The notes beneath the pieces were generated by a model that searched no databases, had not been told where the DNA came from, and worked only from the letters and a program-made list of their open reading frames with translations. The translations under genes and the position numbers were made by a program. Positions 28,105 to 37,279 of a DNA stretch of 64,000 nt are shown one piece after another (position 1 is the first letter of the stretch; every line of letters starts with the position of its first letter). The stretch comes from Magnetococcales bacterium. GTDB lineage: Bacteria; Pseudomonadota; Magnetococcia; Magnetococcales; JADFZT01. Location of the stretch: positions 2,044 to 66,043 of the forward strand of contig JADFZT010000008.1 of the NCBI GenBank assembly GCA_015232395.1. The letters are read 5' to 3'.

Positions 28105-28635
28105 ATGCCTGAATCCACCCCCTCGAACATCCCGGTCATGGGTTTTGCCGCCCCGAGTGGTACCGGCAAAACCACCCTCATGGCCGGGGTGATCGAGGCC
28201 CTCTCCCAAGCGGGCTTCAACACCGCCGCTCTCAAGCACGGCCACCACCCGGCGGATCCGGACGTGCCCGGCAAGGATACCCACCGTTTTCGGCAGGCCG
28301 GGGCGCAGACCGTCATCTTTGCTTCCAGCGAGCGGTGGTTTTTGATCCAGGATCTCAAAGAGCAGCCCGAACCCTCTCTCAATGACCTCACCCAACATCT
28401 GGGTGGGCATGACCTCATCCTGGTGGAGGGGTATAAAAACGACGACCACCCGAAAATTTTGATCCATCGGGCAGGGGTCACCCCCGCCAAAGGGATTCCC
28501 CCCCTGACCAACGTCGTTGCCATCGCCACGGACGATCCCCAACTCGAAGCGGACCGTCCCCGCCTGGCTCTCAACGACCCCCAAGAGGTGGCCGCCTTCA
28601 TTCAAAAATTTTTAGGCCTGAAAAAACCCGCCTGA
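28105..28635 (+). CDS. mobB: Molybdopterin-guanine dinucleotide biosynthesis protein MobB
   Basis: A 176-residue P-loop protein. The Walker A loop is APSGTGKTTL, followed by ALKHGHHPADPD and DTHRFRQAGAQTV, then DLILVEGYKNDDHPKI, all standard for MobB. It is thought to assist MobA in adding GMP to molybdopterin. It follows moaD by 12 bp. The pair points to a bis-MGD molybdoenzyme elsewhere in the genome. Confidence 0.93.
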   Translation: MPESTPSNIPVMGFAAPSGTGKTTLMAGVIEALSQAGFNTAALKHGHHPADPDVPGKDTHRFRQAGAQTVIFASSERWFLIQDLKEQPEPSLNDLTQHLGGHDLILVEGYKNDDHPKILIHRAGVTPAKGIPPLTNVVAIATDDPQLEADRPRLALNDPQEVAAFIQKFLGLKKPA

Positions 28636-28695
28636 CACCCGCGTCAGCTCCCTTTGGCGCTGGTCACAGGCAGGTCCGGATAGTTGCAAAAAAGA

Positions 28696-29715
28696 TCAAG
28701 CCGTCGCCACATCGCTGTTAGCCACACCAGCTTCCAACAAGTTATTCACCTTGACGATATAGTTGCGGGTTTCGGCAGGCATGGCCTCGGGTCGACGCTC
28801 CAGATTGCCCATGCCCCAGTTATAGGCTGCCAGAGCCAGATCTTTTTCGCCGTCATAGCGGTTCAGCAATTTTTTCAGATAACGGCTGCCCCCGGCGATG
28901 TTTTGCTCCGGATCGAAAGGATCCTCCACCCCGAGACTTTCAGCGGTCGCAGGCATCAGCTGCATCAAACCTTGGGCCCCCACCCGGGAGAGCGCTTTGG
29001 GATTACCACTGCTCTCCACCTGAATCACCGCCCGGATCAATCCTTCATCCAGATCATTCTCCTTGGCCACCTTGCGAATGATATCGCCAAAGGGATCCTG
29101 GCTGTTTTGGCCGGTGGATTTGGGGGATGGGGTCGGTACCGGGGGGACGGCTGGCTGTGAGACCCCTGTCTCCTGGGTAGAACGGGGAGTGGGTGTCGGC
29201 ACCGGAAAATCCCCCTCACCGGCTGCCAGGGTGGTCGGGGTAGCGCTGTCAGCCCCCTTGTTAACCGTCGTATCGGATTTGGAAGCCAATGCTCCCTGGT
29301 AGGCTGTTTTGGCAGGTGTGTTCGCCCCTTGCAGCATTCCGGCTGTCGCCTGGGTGATCATACCGGGTAGCAGTTCCTGGATCGTCGAAGCGCCACCACT
29401 GCCACTCCCCGAAAGCATGGGGAATGAGCCAGCCCCCATCCCTCCCCCAGCAGGAAAGGAGCCGCTCCCCATCCAGCCACCGGAATCCACCCGGGCCATG
29501 GCCAGTCGAACCATCTGCACCAGATAATTGACGGCCTCATGATCCAATACTGGCGGATCGGTATCGATTGGGTTGGAGCTGCCTTGAATGGCCTGGGCCA
29601 GCGTGTCCTGAAAAAGGTCGGTATCAGGAGTGGAAACCGGCTCCGGCGTTGAAGAATCGGTCTTTGAACCAAATACCCGGGCCAGGTCGATGGGATGGAT
29701 CATGATCTGTTCCAC
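28696..29715 (-). CDS. Lytic transglycosylase (SLT domain)
   Basis: A 339-residue protein with a C-terminal SLT lysozyme-like domain (about 205-325). The catalytic Glu is in VIQVESSGNP, followed by AQGLMQLMPATA and LALAAYNWGMGN. The first 200 residues are Gly/Ser/Pro/Thr-rich low complexity with no clear signal peptide, so the export route is uncertain. Family members cut peptidoglycan glycan strands with anhydro-muramic ends; some work in flagellar or secretion assembly, and the unusual N-terminus would suit rod-associated enzymes. It is convergent with mobB. The start may be GTG 29715 or ATG 29703. Confidence 0.85.
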   Translation of the reverse strand: MEQIMIHPIDLARVFGSKTDSSTPEPVSTPDTDLFQDTLAQAIQGSSNPIDTDPPVLDHEAVNYLVQMVRLAMARVDSGGWMGSGSFPAGGGMGAGSFPMLSGSGSGGASTIQELLPGMITQATAGMLQGANTPAKTAYQGALASKSDTTVNKGADSATPTTLAAGEGDFPVPTPTPRSTQETGVSQPAVPPVPTPSPKSTGQNSQDPFGDIIRKVAKENDLDEGLIRAVIQVESSGNPKALSRVGAQGLMQLMPATAESLGVEDPFDPEQNIAGGSRYLKKLLNRYDGEKDLALAAYNWGMGNLERRPEAMPAETRNYIVKVNNLLEAGVANSDVATA

Positions 29716-30088
29716 GATTCAAGAGTGAGGGATGACATCGTCGATGGAGATGCGTTTACAAAAAACATGCAATTTCCATACCGCCATTCTCTTTCCTCAC
29801 ATTTTCCACCCCTTCCCCCCATCCATCAAACGCCTACTGTTAAAGACAATCCAACAAATCATTATATCGTCATCTGCAATTTACTGGTTCGATAAAATAG
29901 TTGCTATTCAAATTGAAAGCAGCCATACTTTCAGAAACTATTCATTAACAAAAATAATCACTTATAAATAAACACCTGACTTCGACTCAATAAATATCCG
30001 CTTTCAGCACCCTCAATATTCGCCTTCGGTACGCACCTATTGGCAGCACTGATTTTCTGTTTTCATACCATGCTCAGGAGACTTTTCC
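29716..30088. other. Divergent AT-rich promoter region
   Basis: About 370 bp between the divergent transglycosylase and PilZ/CW genes, strongly AT-rich from about 29840 to 30010. No protein-like frame was found. Promoters for both flanking genes are expected here, but no clean -10/-35 pair could be fixed. Confidence 0.45.
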
Positions 30089-30712
30089 ATGGATGACAGA
30101 AGGTTGGAACGCTCTATGGCTTGCGATCTACCCGTCAAGGTCGAACTGACCCTGGAGGGGCCGCACACCACACATGGAACCTTGAGCGCCATCTCCCACT
30201 CCACCGCCTGGCTGACTGTCCCGGGCGAATACCCGCTGGATAAACGCTGTTTTTTAAGGTTTTTCATCGAAGAGGAAGCGTTTTATTCCAGGGGGACGAT
30301 CACCGAATCCTCTGAAACAGGGGTCGTGGTCCACATGGAAAATGGCCTGCCGATCTTCCGGGAAGTCGCCCGGCTCAACATTTTCGCCAAACAACACACC
30401 CTGAAAAAACTACTCCATGCCAAAAAGGTCAACCTGCTGTTGGATCATGCCGAGGTCTATCACGATAAAAACCGCAAAGCCAACTGCTGGGAAATAACCG
30501 AATGCGGCAAGGAGTTTGCCTGCATTGCCGGTACCGACACCCGATATGATGGGCTTTTGGGGGGCAAAAATGGTGGCCGCTTCTGTGCCTTTATCGAAGG
30601 CACCCTCTGCAAGGATGGTGTCCCTCTGACCAGCGAAAAAAAGCTCGAAAAATGCCTTAACTGCAAAATCTACTATGAAATCATAAACGACAATTTCCCG
30701 TCCATCTCATAG
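30089..30712 (+). CDS. PilZ-like protein with C-terminal cysteine-rich CW domain
   Basis: A 207-residue protein. Residues 1-110 look like a PilZ-type beta-barrel beginning DDRRLERSMACDLPVKV, with a partial RxxxR c-di-GMP pocket (weakly conserved). Residues about 130-205 hold a Cys-rich module: CWEITECGKE, then FACIAG, GGRFCAF, GTLCKDG and CLNCKIY. This is the CW/two-CW arrangement often attached to bacterial signalling proteins and likely binds metal. AGGAGA precedes the ATG by seven bases. It stands alone. The role may be c-di-GMP-dependent sensing, which I infer from the fold only. Confidence 0.65.
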   Translation: MDDRRLERSMACDLPVKVELTLEGPHTTHGTLSAISHSTAWLTVPGEYPLDKRCFLRFFIEEEAFYSRGTITESSETGVVVHMENGLPIFREVARLNIFAKQHTLKKLLHAKKVNLLLDHAEVYHDKNRKANCWEITECGKEFACIAGTDTRYDGLLGGKNGGRFCAFIEGTLCKDGVPLTSEKKLEKCLNCKIYYEIINDNFPSIS

Positions 30713-31137
30713 AATGAGTCCCCCTCACCCCACACCAAGAAACACCCTCCAACCGTGCTCCGCCCCCCCCAATCCGCCAATAATCAAGTCCTCTACCGAC
30801 TGACCGGATTGTTCCTCTCACGGCCTTGGCCCCCTCCACCACCATTCCAGCCCCCCTTCCAACCTGGTGTGATAAAACCTTGCCCAGGAGCCTTCCTGAA
30901 AAACCGTGATACCTGGCCGTTACCTTACCGCTCATCATGGATCAAGCCATTGGCCCCAACCCTGCCCTTCCCCTGCAACTGATTTGATTGGTTCTGTCCT
31001 GCACAAACAGTTGAAATAATACGTTTTTTTCTTAACACACAGGCAGGCCCATCATTTTGTTCAGTTTTGGCAATTGTGAAGTTTCATTAATTTATGTAAC
31101 TTAATTGTTGCAGAATTCCCCATGAGAGGAGCAAACG
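30713..31137. other. Intergenic region upstream of the macrodomain gene
   Basis: About 425 bp. A small CTCAT/ATGAG stem lies immediately at the PilZ stop, without a U-tract. The right-hand end (about 31010-31110) is AT-rich and probably contains the macrodomain gene promoter. No supported gene. Confidence 0.4.
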
Positions 31138-31674
31138 ATGCAGCCACCCACGATCGATATTCGTACCGGTGACATCACTCAACTCCATGTGGATGCCATC
31201 GTCAACGCCGCCAACAGCTCTCTGATGGGAGGTGGGGGGGTGGATGGGGCCATTCACCGAGCTGCAGGCCCTGCTCTCAAGGCAGCCTGCCAAAAAATCC
31301 GGGAAACAAGCTATCCGGACGGGCTGCCCACGGGGGAAGTGGTGATAACCCCAGGGGGTAATCTGCCTGCCCTGCATGTGATCCACACGGTTGGGCCGGT
31401 CTATCATCACGAGCCGCAACCCGCTCTCAAACTGGCGGCCTGCTATCGCAACGCTTTGAATCTGGCCCGGGAAACACAACTCTCCACCATCGCCTTTCCC
31501 GGCATCAGTACCGGCGTTTACGGCTACCCCAAGGAAGAGGCGGCACAAGTGGCTGCCCAGGAGATCAATGCTTTTCGAAAAAGTGGCTCAGGTTCTCTCA
31601 AGCAGGTGGTTCTCATCGCCTTTTCCGAAGGAGATGCGGCCATCCTGCGACAAGCTTTTGGAGATACGGGATAA
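31138..31674 (+). CDS. Macrodomain O-acetyl-ADP-ribose deacetylase
   Basis: A 178-residue MacroD-type hydrolase of the YmdB/AF1521 class. [33 protein letters not shown] and [10 protein letters not shown] are the ADP-ribose loops. It removes acetyl or ADP-ribosyl groups from O-acetyl-ADP-ribose or modified proteins. It is unrelated to the phosphoesterase at 22253-23155 despite the shared historical YmdB name. GAGGAG lies six bases before the ATG. No toxin ADP-ribosyltransferase is adjacent. Confidence 0.94.
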   Translation: MQPPTIDIRTGDITQLHVDAIVNAANSSLMGGGGVDGAIHRAAGPALKAACQKIRETSYPDGLPTGEVVITPGGNLPALHVIHTVGPVYHHEPQPALKLAACYRNALNLARETQLSTIAFPGISTGVYGYPKEEAAQVAAQEINAFRKSGSGSLKQVVLIAFSEGDAAILRQAFGDTG

Positions 31675-31734
31675 TGCCTGCCAACAGCTCAAAACCAGCC
31701 TGCTTGTGGGTTATGGAAGAATCGCTGCCTCCCT

Positions 31735-32712
31735 ATGACTGAACCCGGCATTCTATTACGGATCGGCATATTAGGGGCGGGCCCTGGCGGCTGGGGCATG
31801 CTCAAGGTGCTCCACGACCTGCCAAAAATCCAGGTCGTAGGCATCTGTGACCTCGATCCGGAAGCCCCGGGCCTCAAGGGAGCCCGCAACGTCGGTATCC
31901 CCGTCTACGATACCGCCACAGCCCTGATTGCCAACCAGCCGATGGACTGGCTGATCAACGTCTCCAACGTTTCGCTGACCCAACGCCACCTCCTCACCCT
32001 GGAGATGCGGGACTCCATCAATATTATCGACGGCGCCGCAGCCGAAGTGGTGTGGCGGTTTTTGGTGGGTTTTCACCAAATGATGGAACTCTGCCCGGAG
32101 CAGGAGCGAAACTGCACGTATGATGCGGTCTGGTCCTTCATCACCAACATTACCGACCCGGTTCAGAAGGTTCAAAACCAACTCAACACCATCGCCTTCC
32201 GAGACCCCCTGACCGGTCTTTTTACCCGACGCATCCTGATGGAATTTTTGGAACGGGAGCTGCGCAACTCCTACCGTTTTTCCCGCCCCCTGACCATCCT
32301 GATCTCCGACGCCGACCATTTTAAATCGATCAATGACCTGTTCGGCCACACCCATGGGGATCACTGCCTTCAGGATCTGGCCCAGTTTCTCTCCAACTCC
32401 CTGAGGCCCCGGGATCTGGTGGCCCGCTTTGGAGGAGAAGAGTTCGTCACGGTGCTTCCGGAAACCGGTCTGGAGGATGCCCATCAAATCGCTGAGCGAC
32501 AGCGGGCCCAAATAGAAAAAAATCTCATCCGTCCCGATGGCAAGCCCGTCACCATCAGCGTTGGCCTGGCCACCCTCACACCTGATCCCAACCAACGCAT
32601 AGCCCCGACCGTCCTCCTGGAACAAGCCGATCAGGCCCTCTATCAAGCCAAAAATGCCGGACGCAACCGGGTGGTCGCCTTCGATCCCAAGTGGGAACGG
32701 GTTGTTATCTGA
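31735..32712 (+). CDS. Rossmann-domain diguanylate cyclase (GGEEF)
   Basis: A 325-residue soluble protein. Residues about 8-150 form an NAD(P)-type Rossmann fold (IGILGAGPGGWGMLK, then VVGICDLDPEAPG) as in oxidoreductase-type domains. Residues about 155-320 are a GGDEF domain with RFGGEEF (233-237), an RPRD inhibitory I-site at 224-227 and DADHFKSIND for substrate. It should make c-di-GMP from two GTP and be feedback-inhibited. The combination of a dinucleotide sensor and a cyclase without membrane helices is uncommon; the N-domain may sense NAD(H) or a metabolite. No strong ribosome site is visible before the ATG. Confidence 0.85.
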   Translation: MTEPGILLRIGILGAGPGGWGMLKVLHDLPKIQVVGICDLDPEAPGLKGARNVGIPVYDTATALIANQPMDWLINVSNVSLTQRHLLTLEMRDSINIIDGAAAEVVWRFLVGFHQMMELCPEQERNCTYDAVWSFITNITDPVQKVQNQLNTIAFRDPLTGLFTRRILMEFLERELRNSYRFSRPLTILISDADHFKSINDLFGHTHGDHCLQDLAQFLSNSLRPRDLVARFGGEEFVTVLPETGLEDAHQIAERQRAQIEKNLIRPDGKPVTISVGLATLTPDPNQRIAPTVLLEQADQALYQAKNAGRNRVVAFDPKWERVVI

Positions 32713-32870
32713 ATTAAATCCGCAGATCCGACACCTCTTCCGGCACAAAACCCATCCAATCACCGCCTCCAGCCAACCGTAACCCTTGCCAACCGGCCCC
32801 AGCCAGCTTGCCAATCCCCTTGCCGTAACGCCCATCTCCTGGAAAAATGTCCCCTTTCCGGTCATCATTG

Positions 32871-32902
32871 ACTCAGTCATCGTCATTCGCAGTCGACTGA
32901 GT
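32871..32902. promoter_or_regulatory. Perfect 8-bp inverted repeat, possible operator
   Basis: ACTCAGTC (32871-32878) and GACTGAGT (32895-32902) are exact inverted copies 16 bp apart. A third related half-site, GACTCAG, follows near 32931. They lie in the 280-bp gap upstream of the acyltransferase gene. A regulator site is possible but no factor can be named. Confidence 0.25.
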
Positions 32903-32990
32903 GACAAGGTAAGGTGGCCAGGGTCAGACTGACTCAGCCGCCAACCGATAACGCTCTCACCCCTCCAACCATCCTCTCTGGAGCCTGGAA

Positions 32991-33962
32991 GTGACGTTTT
33001 TAAAATCCGCCATCAAGGACACCGTTCTCTGGCTCTATTGGTATCCCTTTCGCTGGCTGGTGCGCGCCATCCCCCCTCTGGCCCGCTACCGGATAGCCCG
33101 AATCCTGGCCCGATTGACCTATTGGCTCGGTTGGAAAAAAAAGCCCTACCTGGAAGAGTTGGAACGAATCCGCACCCTGGCCGGTGGCGGAGATGTGAAT
33201 GCCTGGCTCCTGGAGGCCCTCTGCCACCGCTGGATGACGGAGCTGGATGTCTTTCTATTCGACCGCTTCAACCCCGAAAACACCCCGGAACTGATGGGGT
33301 GCCAGGGGCTGGAACATCTGGATGCCGGGCTACAAAAAGGACGCGGCGTCATGCTTCTTTTTGCCCATTTTGGCGCCAACCAGATGGTGATGCCAGCCAT
33401 CGGCCACCGGGGCTACACCATGTCCCAATTGAGCGCCAATCCTCTGGTCTGGGTGGAAAAACGGCCCAACCAGCACTTTTCCCCCATGGCCAGAAAAGCC
33501 CTCGCATTGCGCTGGGAGCTGGAGTTGGCCCTGCCGGTCACCCACGTGGATATCTTCGGCTCCATCAAAGGGGCCTTTTCCTGCCTGAAACGCAACCAGG
33601 TATTGGGTATCGCCATGGATGGTGCGGGGGGCAAAGAGATTGTGGAGGTGGATTTTTTGGGCCGCAAGGCCAACTTTTCAGTGGGGGCTGTGGAGATCGC
33701 CCATCGCACCGGCTGTGAAGTGCTCCCCACCTTCATGGTGCTGGATGAAACCGGTCGCTATACCCTCCATATTCTCCCCCCCATGTCCCTGACCCGGGAT
33801 GAAAAAGGTCAACTGGAGCGACAAAAAACCATTCAGGATTTCGTGATTATTTTGGAAAAGTATGTCCTGAAACATCCCGGCCACTATGTCCATTTCCTGG
33901 CATTGCGCCGCTTCATGGAGCTGATGGAGGGGGATGAGCCGTTTCTGTTTGACGAAAAATAA
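32991..33962 (+). CDS. LpxL/HtrB-like lipid acyltransferase
   Basis: A 323-residue lysophospholipid/lipid A acyltransferase-like protein. An N-terminal hydrophobic anchor (LWLYWYPFRWLVRAIPPL) is followed by the catalytic HFGANQ motif (HX4D/E family, with Gln at the acidic position) and AMDGAGGKEI. The non-canonical Gln in place of Glu/Asp is odd and could mean altered or lost acyltransfer. Members act at the inner membrane on lipid A or phospholipids. The GTG start has GGAG seven bases upstream. It stands alone. Confidence 0.75.
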   Translation: MTFLKSAIKDTVLWLYWYPFRWLVRAIPPLARYRIARILARLTYWLGWKKKPYLEELERIRTLAGGGDVNAWLLEALCHRWMTELDVFLFDRFNPENTPELMGCQGLEHLDAGLQKGRGVMLLFAHFGANQMVMPAIGHRGYTMSQLSANPLVWVEKRPNQHFSPMARKALALRWELELALPVTHVDIFGSIKGAFSCLKRNQVLGIAMDGAGGKEIVEVDFLGRKANFSVGAVEIAHRTGCEVLPTFMVLDETGRYTLHILPPMSLTRDEKGQLERQKTIQDFVIILEKYVLKHPGHYVHFLALRRFMELMEGDEPFLFDEK

Positions 33963-34665
33963 AATGACCGGTTAGCCCGACCCTCCAAGCAGGAGCCCTC
34001 TTCGGAATAAATGGATATGGACCGCTTCGCTGGCATTCACGCCTCTGCATTCGATTGGGCTCGCCCAAAAAAAACGACTGATCGAAACAAAAAAACGCTT
34101 ATCCCATATGGAATTCTGCAACAGACCCTGACCTCTCCAGATTACGTCTCTATTTGTTAACCATTTTGATCAAATCACGATAGACCATCCCACAAAAAGG
34201 TGTCCAAAAGTGGACAGGTGCAAAAGATCTATCCACTTACCTAGTCATTTGAAATGTTTGACAAACATTCAAACAAACCGAAAACACTGGTTGATTTTCT
34301 TCCCCCCCTCTCTCTTGGCATATTCCCCACACACAAACTCAACTGTCTGTTTTTTCACGCAAAAACGAAAAAACAAATGTGGCATCATTTCTGCTGATAA
34401 TACAATCAAGACACATAAAGGTTCCGTACCCGCTCACTGATTCATTTTTATCTGATTTCACGCTTGCTCGCTGACAGACCGCCCAGCAAGCCATTCAAAT
34501 TGACCTACCATCAAGATATCAACTGATCATGGCATGGATAACGATTATTAATCCATATCTTTAGGTGCACTGTTCCTTTGTCTCGTACGACCAACGACCC
34601 ACACTACTGCCATCATCAGGGTCATGAAAAACTGATTTCGAGATGACTGGGAAGGAAGCAGACAC
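33963..34665. other. Long AT-rich intergenic region
   Basis: About 700 bp with no supported gene; a 76-codon frame at 34210-34440 has noise-like composition. A 16-bp palindrome, TGTCCA-AAAG-TGGACA at 34201-34216, stands out and could be a regulator site. The region before 34666 supplies AAGGAAG for the response regulator. Confidence 0.4.
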
Positions 34666-35409
34666 ATGACTACTCAGAAGACCATCCTCGCAGCGGAAGA
34701 TTGCGCCACCACGAGACAATTGATCAAACTCGTCCTCCAAACAGGTGGCCATACCGTCTACCTGGCCCCCGACGGCAAGGCGGCTTTTGAAATGTTTCAG
34801 GCGCTGAACCCTGATCTGGTCGTCACTGATTTCAACATGCCTTTTGTGAATGGTCTTGAACTGGCAAATCAAATACGTTCCGAAGCCTCATTGTCAAACG
34901 TCCCCATTCTCATGCTGTCGGCTGAAACGTCCAGTTTATTGAAAGAAAAAGCGAAAAACATACCGATCTCCGGATGGATGGGCAAACCGTTCAGCGCGAC
35001 CAATCTGAAGAAAGTGGTCCAGCTGCTTCTGGATAGACACGATGCCACCGAAAAGGCTTTTGACGCCAAAGCCTCAACAGCACCCGAGCCCATCACCAGC
35101 CACCCAATCTGTCAGAATGAATACGATACGATTCAACACATTCAGATCGAGCTGGATGCCCTGATAGATCATATTCAGCACAAAAACCTGGAAAAACAGC
35201 ATCTACCATCCCTAAGACAGATCAAATCGTTTTTTTGCCAACAGACGAAAAAACGCCCGCTTGTGGCTCAACGCTGCAAAAAGTGCTCTTTTCCAGAGTG
35301 CCAAACAACACAAAAACTGCTTAATCTTGGTCTCGCCATTGACATGAAAAAGGTGATGGGAGGACACCAACTCCAGCTACAGGAAAGCTTTGCCCAATTC
35401 ACCCGCTGA
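34666..35409 (+). CDS. CheY-like response regulator with extra C-terminal domain
   Basis: A 247-residue protein. Residues 1-125 are a receiver domain with acidic pair Glu11/Asp12, phospho-acceptor Asp55 (VVTDFNMPF) and Lys106 in GWMGKPF. The remaining 120 residues are helical with a cysteine cluster, CKKCSFPECQ, reminiscent of a small metal-binding site, and do not match a known output domain. No HisKA partner is adjacent. AAGGAAG lies eight bases before the ATG. Confidence 0.8.
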   Translation: MTTQKTILAAEDCATTRQLIKLVLQTGGHTVYLAPDGKAAFEMFQALNPDLVVTDFNMPFVNGLELANQIRSEASLSNVPILMLSAETSSLLKEKAKNIPISGWMGKPFSATNLKKVVQLLLDRHDATEKAFDAKASTAPEPITSHPICQNEYDTIQHIQIELDALIDHIQHKNLEKQHLPSLRQIKSFFCQQTKKRPLVAQRCKKCSFPECQTTQKLLNLGLAIDMKKVMGGHQLQLQESFAQFTR

Positions 35410-35550
35410 CCTACTGCTACCGGCCCTGGTCAATCATGGCATGGTGTGAATGTGAAAAACTGAAAACAGAAAAAGGCGCTGCAAAGCAGGCTTGGAGCCC
35501 CCCCCCGGGGAGAGATGGTCAGAGAGGCTAACGCTTCAGGGTTTTGAAAC

Positions 35551-36339
35551 TCAGTGGTGGGAATCAATTATCTGCTGAAATGCGCCACTCTCCCACCCCT
35601 TGCGGATGGCCCCGTTGACCCGATCCATAAAGCCATCCTTGTTGTGCGTTTTCAGGATGCCCAGGTGGTTTGAATCCCGGTTGAAGGGGGTTGGCAGGAG
35701 TTCGAAACGATGGCGATTTTTGGATAGGTTGGCATCACTCGCAATCAGGGCGTTGAACCCAGCCTTTCCCGGCCCCACAAAGGAGGCATCCAGACGCCCC
35801 CGCATAAGCATTTTCAAGCGGGAAACCGGATTGGTCCCCTCCACTGCCGTAAAATATTTTTCCTTACCGATCTCATAGTCCCCCCCATAAGTCCCTCCTT
35901 TGACTGCACCGATCCGTTTATCCTTCAGGTCAGACAGGCTCTGGTAAGGAAAGGCATAATCCTTTCGGACCACCAGCAGCACCTCATCAAAATACATGGG
36001 AATGGAATAGTCGAAACGTTTGAGTCGCTCGGCGGTTTTCGAAAAGCCGATGATCGCTCCCTTGCCCGCCTTGGCATAAGAGAAGGAACGCGTCCAGGAA
36101 TAGAGCTCCACCGTAAAGCGGCAACCAACCTCCCGGGCGATATAATCGGTCATATCCACCAGAATTCCCTTGGGGGTGTTCTCCAGGAGATAGGATTTGG
36201 GGGGTTTGTAGGCATTACCGTAGATGGTCATCTCACAGGCAGAGGCCGGTCGAACCACCAGGACCAGAGCGATCCACAACACTCCCCCCACCCACCATCG
36301 AACGGCACGCTTGGGGCTTATTCCAAATCCCATGATCAT
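35551..36339 (-). CDS. Periplasmic substrate-binding protein (SBP_bac_3)
   Basis: A 262-residue exported protein with a signal peptide (LWIALVLVVRPASA-C) and a family-3 solute-binding fold: YKPPKSYL, GILVDMTDYIARE, KRFDYSIPMYFDEVLLVVRKD and IGAVKGGTYG. Such proteins bind polar amino acids or serve as sensor domains. No permease or ATPase gene is nearby, so it may be an orphan sensor partner for the neighbouring signalling genes. The Cys directly after the signal could be a lipid anchor, but a classic lipobox is not evident. It is convergent with the response regulator. Confidence 0.75.
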   Translation of the reverse strand: MIMGFGISPKRAVRWWVGGVLWIALVLVVRPASACEMTIYGNAYKPPKSYLLENTPKGILVDMTDYIAREVGCRFTVELYSWTRSFSYAKAGKGAIIGFSKTAERLKRFDYSIPMYFDEVLLVVRKDYAFPYQSLSDLKDKRIGAVKGGTYGGDYEIGKEKYFTAVEGTNPVSRLKMLMRGRLDASFVGPGKAGFNALIASDANLSKNRHRFELLPTPFNRDSNHLGILKTHNKDGFMDRVNGAIRKGWESGAFQQIIDSHH

Positions 36340-36362
36340 TTCTACCCGTAGTTATCGAGGGG

Positions 36363-36860
36363 TCAATAATAGACGGTGACGCAAAAGATGCCGCCATGCA
36401 TCTCGAAATATTGTTTGGTCACCCGGGTGGAGCTTTTGTAAGCCATTCTATAATCCTGCCCCCAAACCACGATAGGTGGGGTCAAGTTGATATCCTGCTG
36501 GAGCTGGAGCCCCCCCCCAAGTCTTCTTTTGACCCCACCGGCGATGATATTGGCCAACTCCCCATAGGCATCCGTGATGACGTTGGACATGTTGGAAAAA
36601 TCGCTCTCCTCGAAGATGCCGTCGGAAAAGGCCCCGGTCACATCCATGGCGGTTCGGATCGGGGCACTCAGATGCAGCCCACCGTCAAGCCCCCCGGAAA
36701 AACCGATGATGGCGGTAATGCCGATATCCACCCGCCGATCCAGATCTTCCTCCTCCCCAAAAAAATGGGCCCCCGGGGTAACCTTATAATCCAGAGGAAA
36801 ATAGGAATGAACGATCTCATCAACACTTGAAATGATGGTTTTGGTCAGCTCTATATGCAT
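36363..36860 (-). CDS. CheX-like CheY-P phosphatase
   Basis: A 165-residue CheX/CheC-class protein. The hallmark is ELANIIAGG, with Glu101 and Asn104 as the phosphatase ExxN pair, preceded by the FSGGLDGGLHL beta hairpin and the DAYGELANI helix. Such proteins remove phosphate from CheY-type receivers. Candidate substrates within the window are the receiver at 34666-35409 and the tandem receivers at 39203-41395. The binding protein gene follows by 23 bp, so the two may be cotranscribed. Confidence 0.8.
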   Translation of the reverse strand: MHIELTKTIISSVDEIVHSYFPLDYKVTPGAHFFGEEEDLDRRVDIGITAIIGFSGGLDGGLHLSAPIRTAMDVTGAFSDGIFEESDFSNMSNVITDAYGELANIIAGGVKRRLGGGLQLQQDINLTPPIVVWGQDYRMAYKSSTRVTKQYFEMHGGIFCVTVYY

Positions 36861-37279
36861 GTATGGCCTACCGGTTCCCCATTTTCGGAATAGTCATATG
36901 TCATTCACCTCACCTTGAGGCTGGTCCGAAAACCGAAATCCGCTCCCCCCTTTTCCATTGACCTACCTAACCCATGACCCGATTACCCGGCGAGGCTTCC
37001 CACCCTGGACCCGACCACTCGATTTACCCTGAATTTCAGACCCAAATCACCGGCTAATCTTGATAAGAGACACTTCACAAATCAACCAAACGATAGATTT
37101 TCTCCCCTTGGCTGATCCCTTTGCTCTCCTCACCACCAGGTAAATATCTCAGAAAAAAAATCGAACAAAAAAATTCCACAAGAAACAAATATGGTGGCCG
37201 CAAAAGCCCCATCCAGCCGATATATTCTTTCGATCCCCCCCATCGCCATCAACAAACTCGGCCAGAGTCACCAGCTGGA
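36861..37279. other. Intergenic region, no supported gene
   Basis: About 420 bp between the CheX-like gene and the 3' end of the PP2C gene, both on the - strand. Probably the CheX promoter region. A + strand frame entering from 37121 is a shadow of the PP2C gene. No clear terminator. Confidence 0.4.

Noticed and set aside
25753-34019. Shared AGCCCTCTTCGG plus TGGATATG downstream of the ThDP enzyme and acyltransferase genes
   Set aside because: A 12-mer match is expected many times by chance in 64 kb and spacing to the second block differs (8 versus 6 bp), so a shared element is not supported.
34210-34440. A 76-codon + strand frame with Cys/His in the 700-bp gap
   Set aside because: No ribosome site, noise-like composition and AT-rich context.
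35480-35520. C/G-rich near-palindrome between the response regulator and the binding protein
   Set aside because: The run of C and G pairs with itself in many ways and has no U-tract, so a terminator call would be weak.
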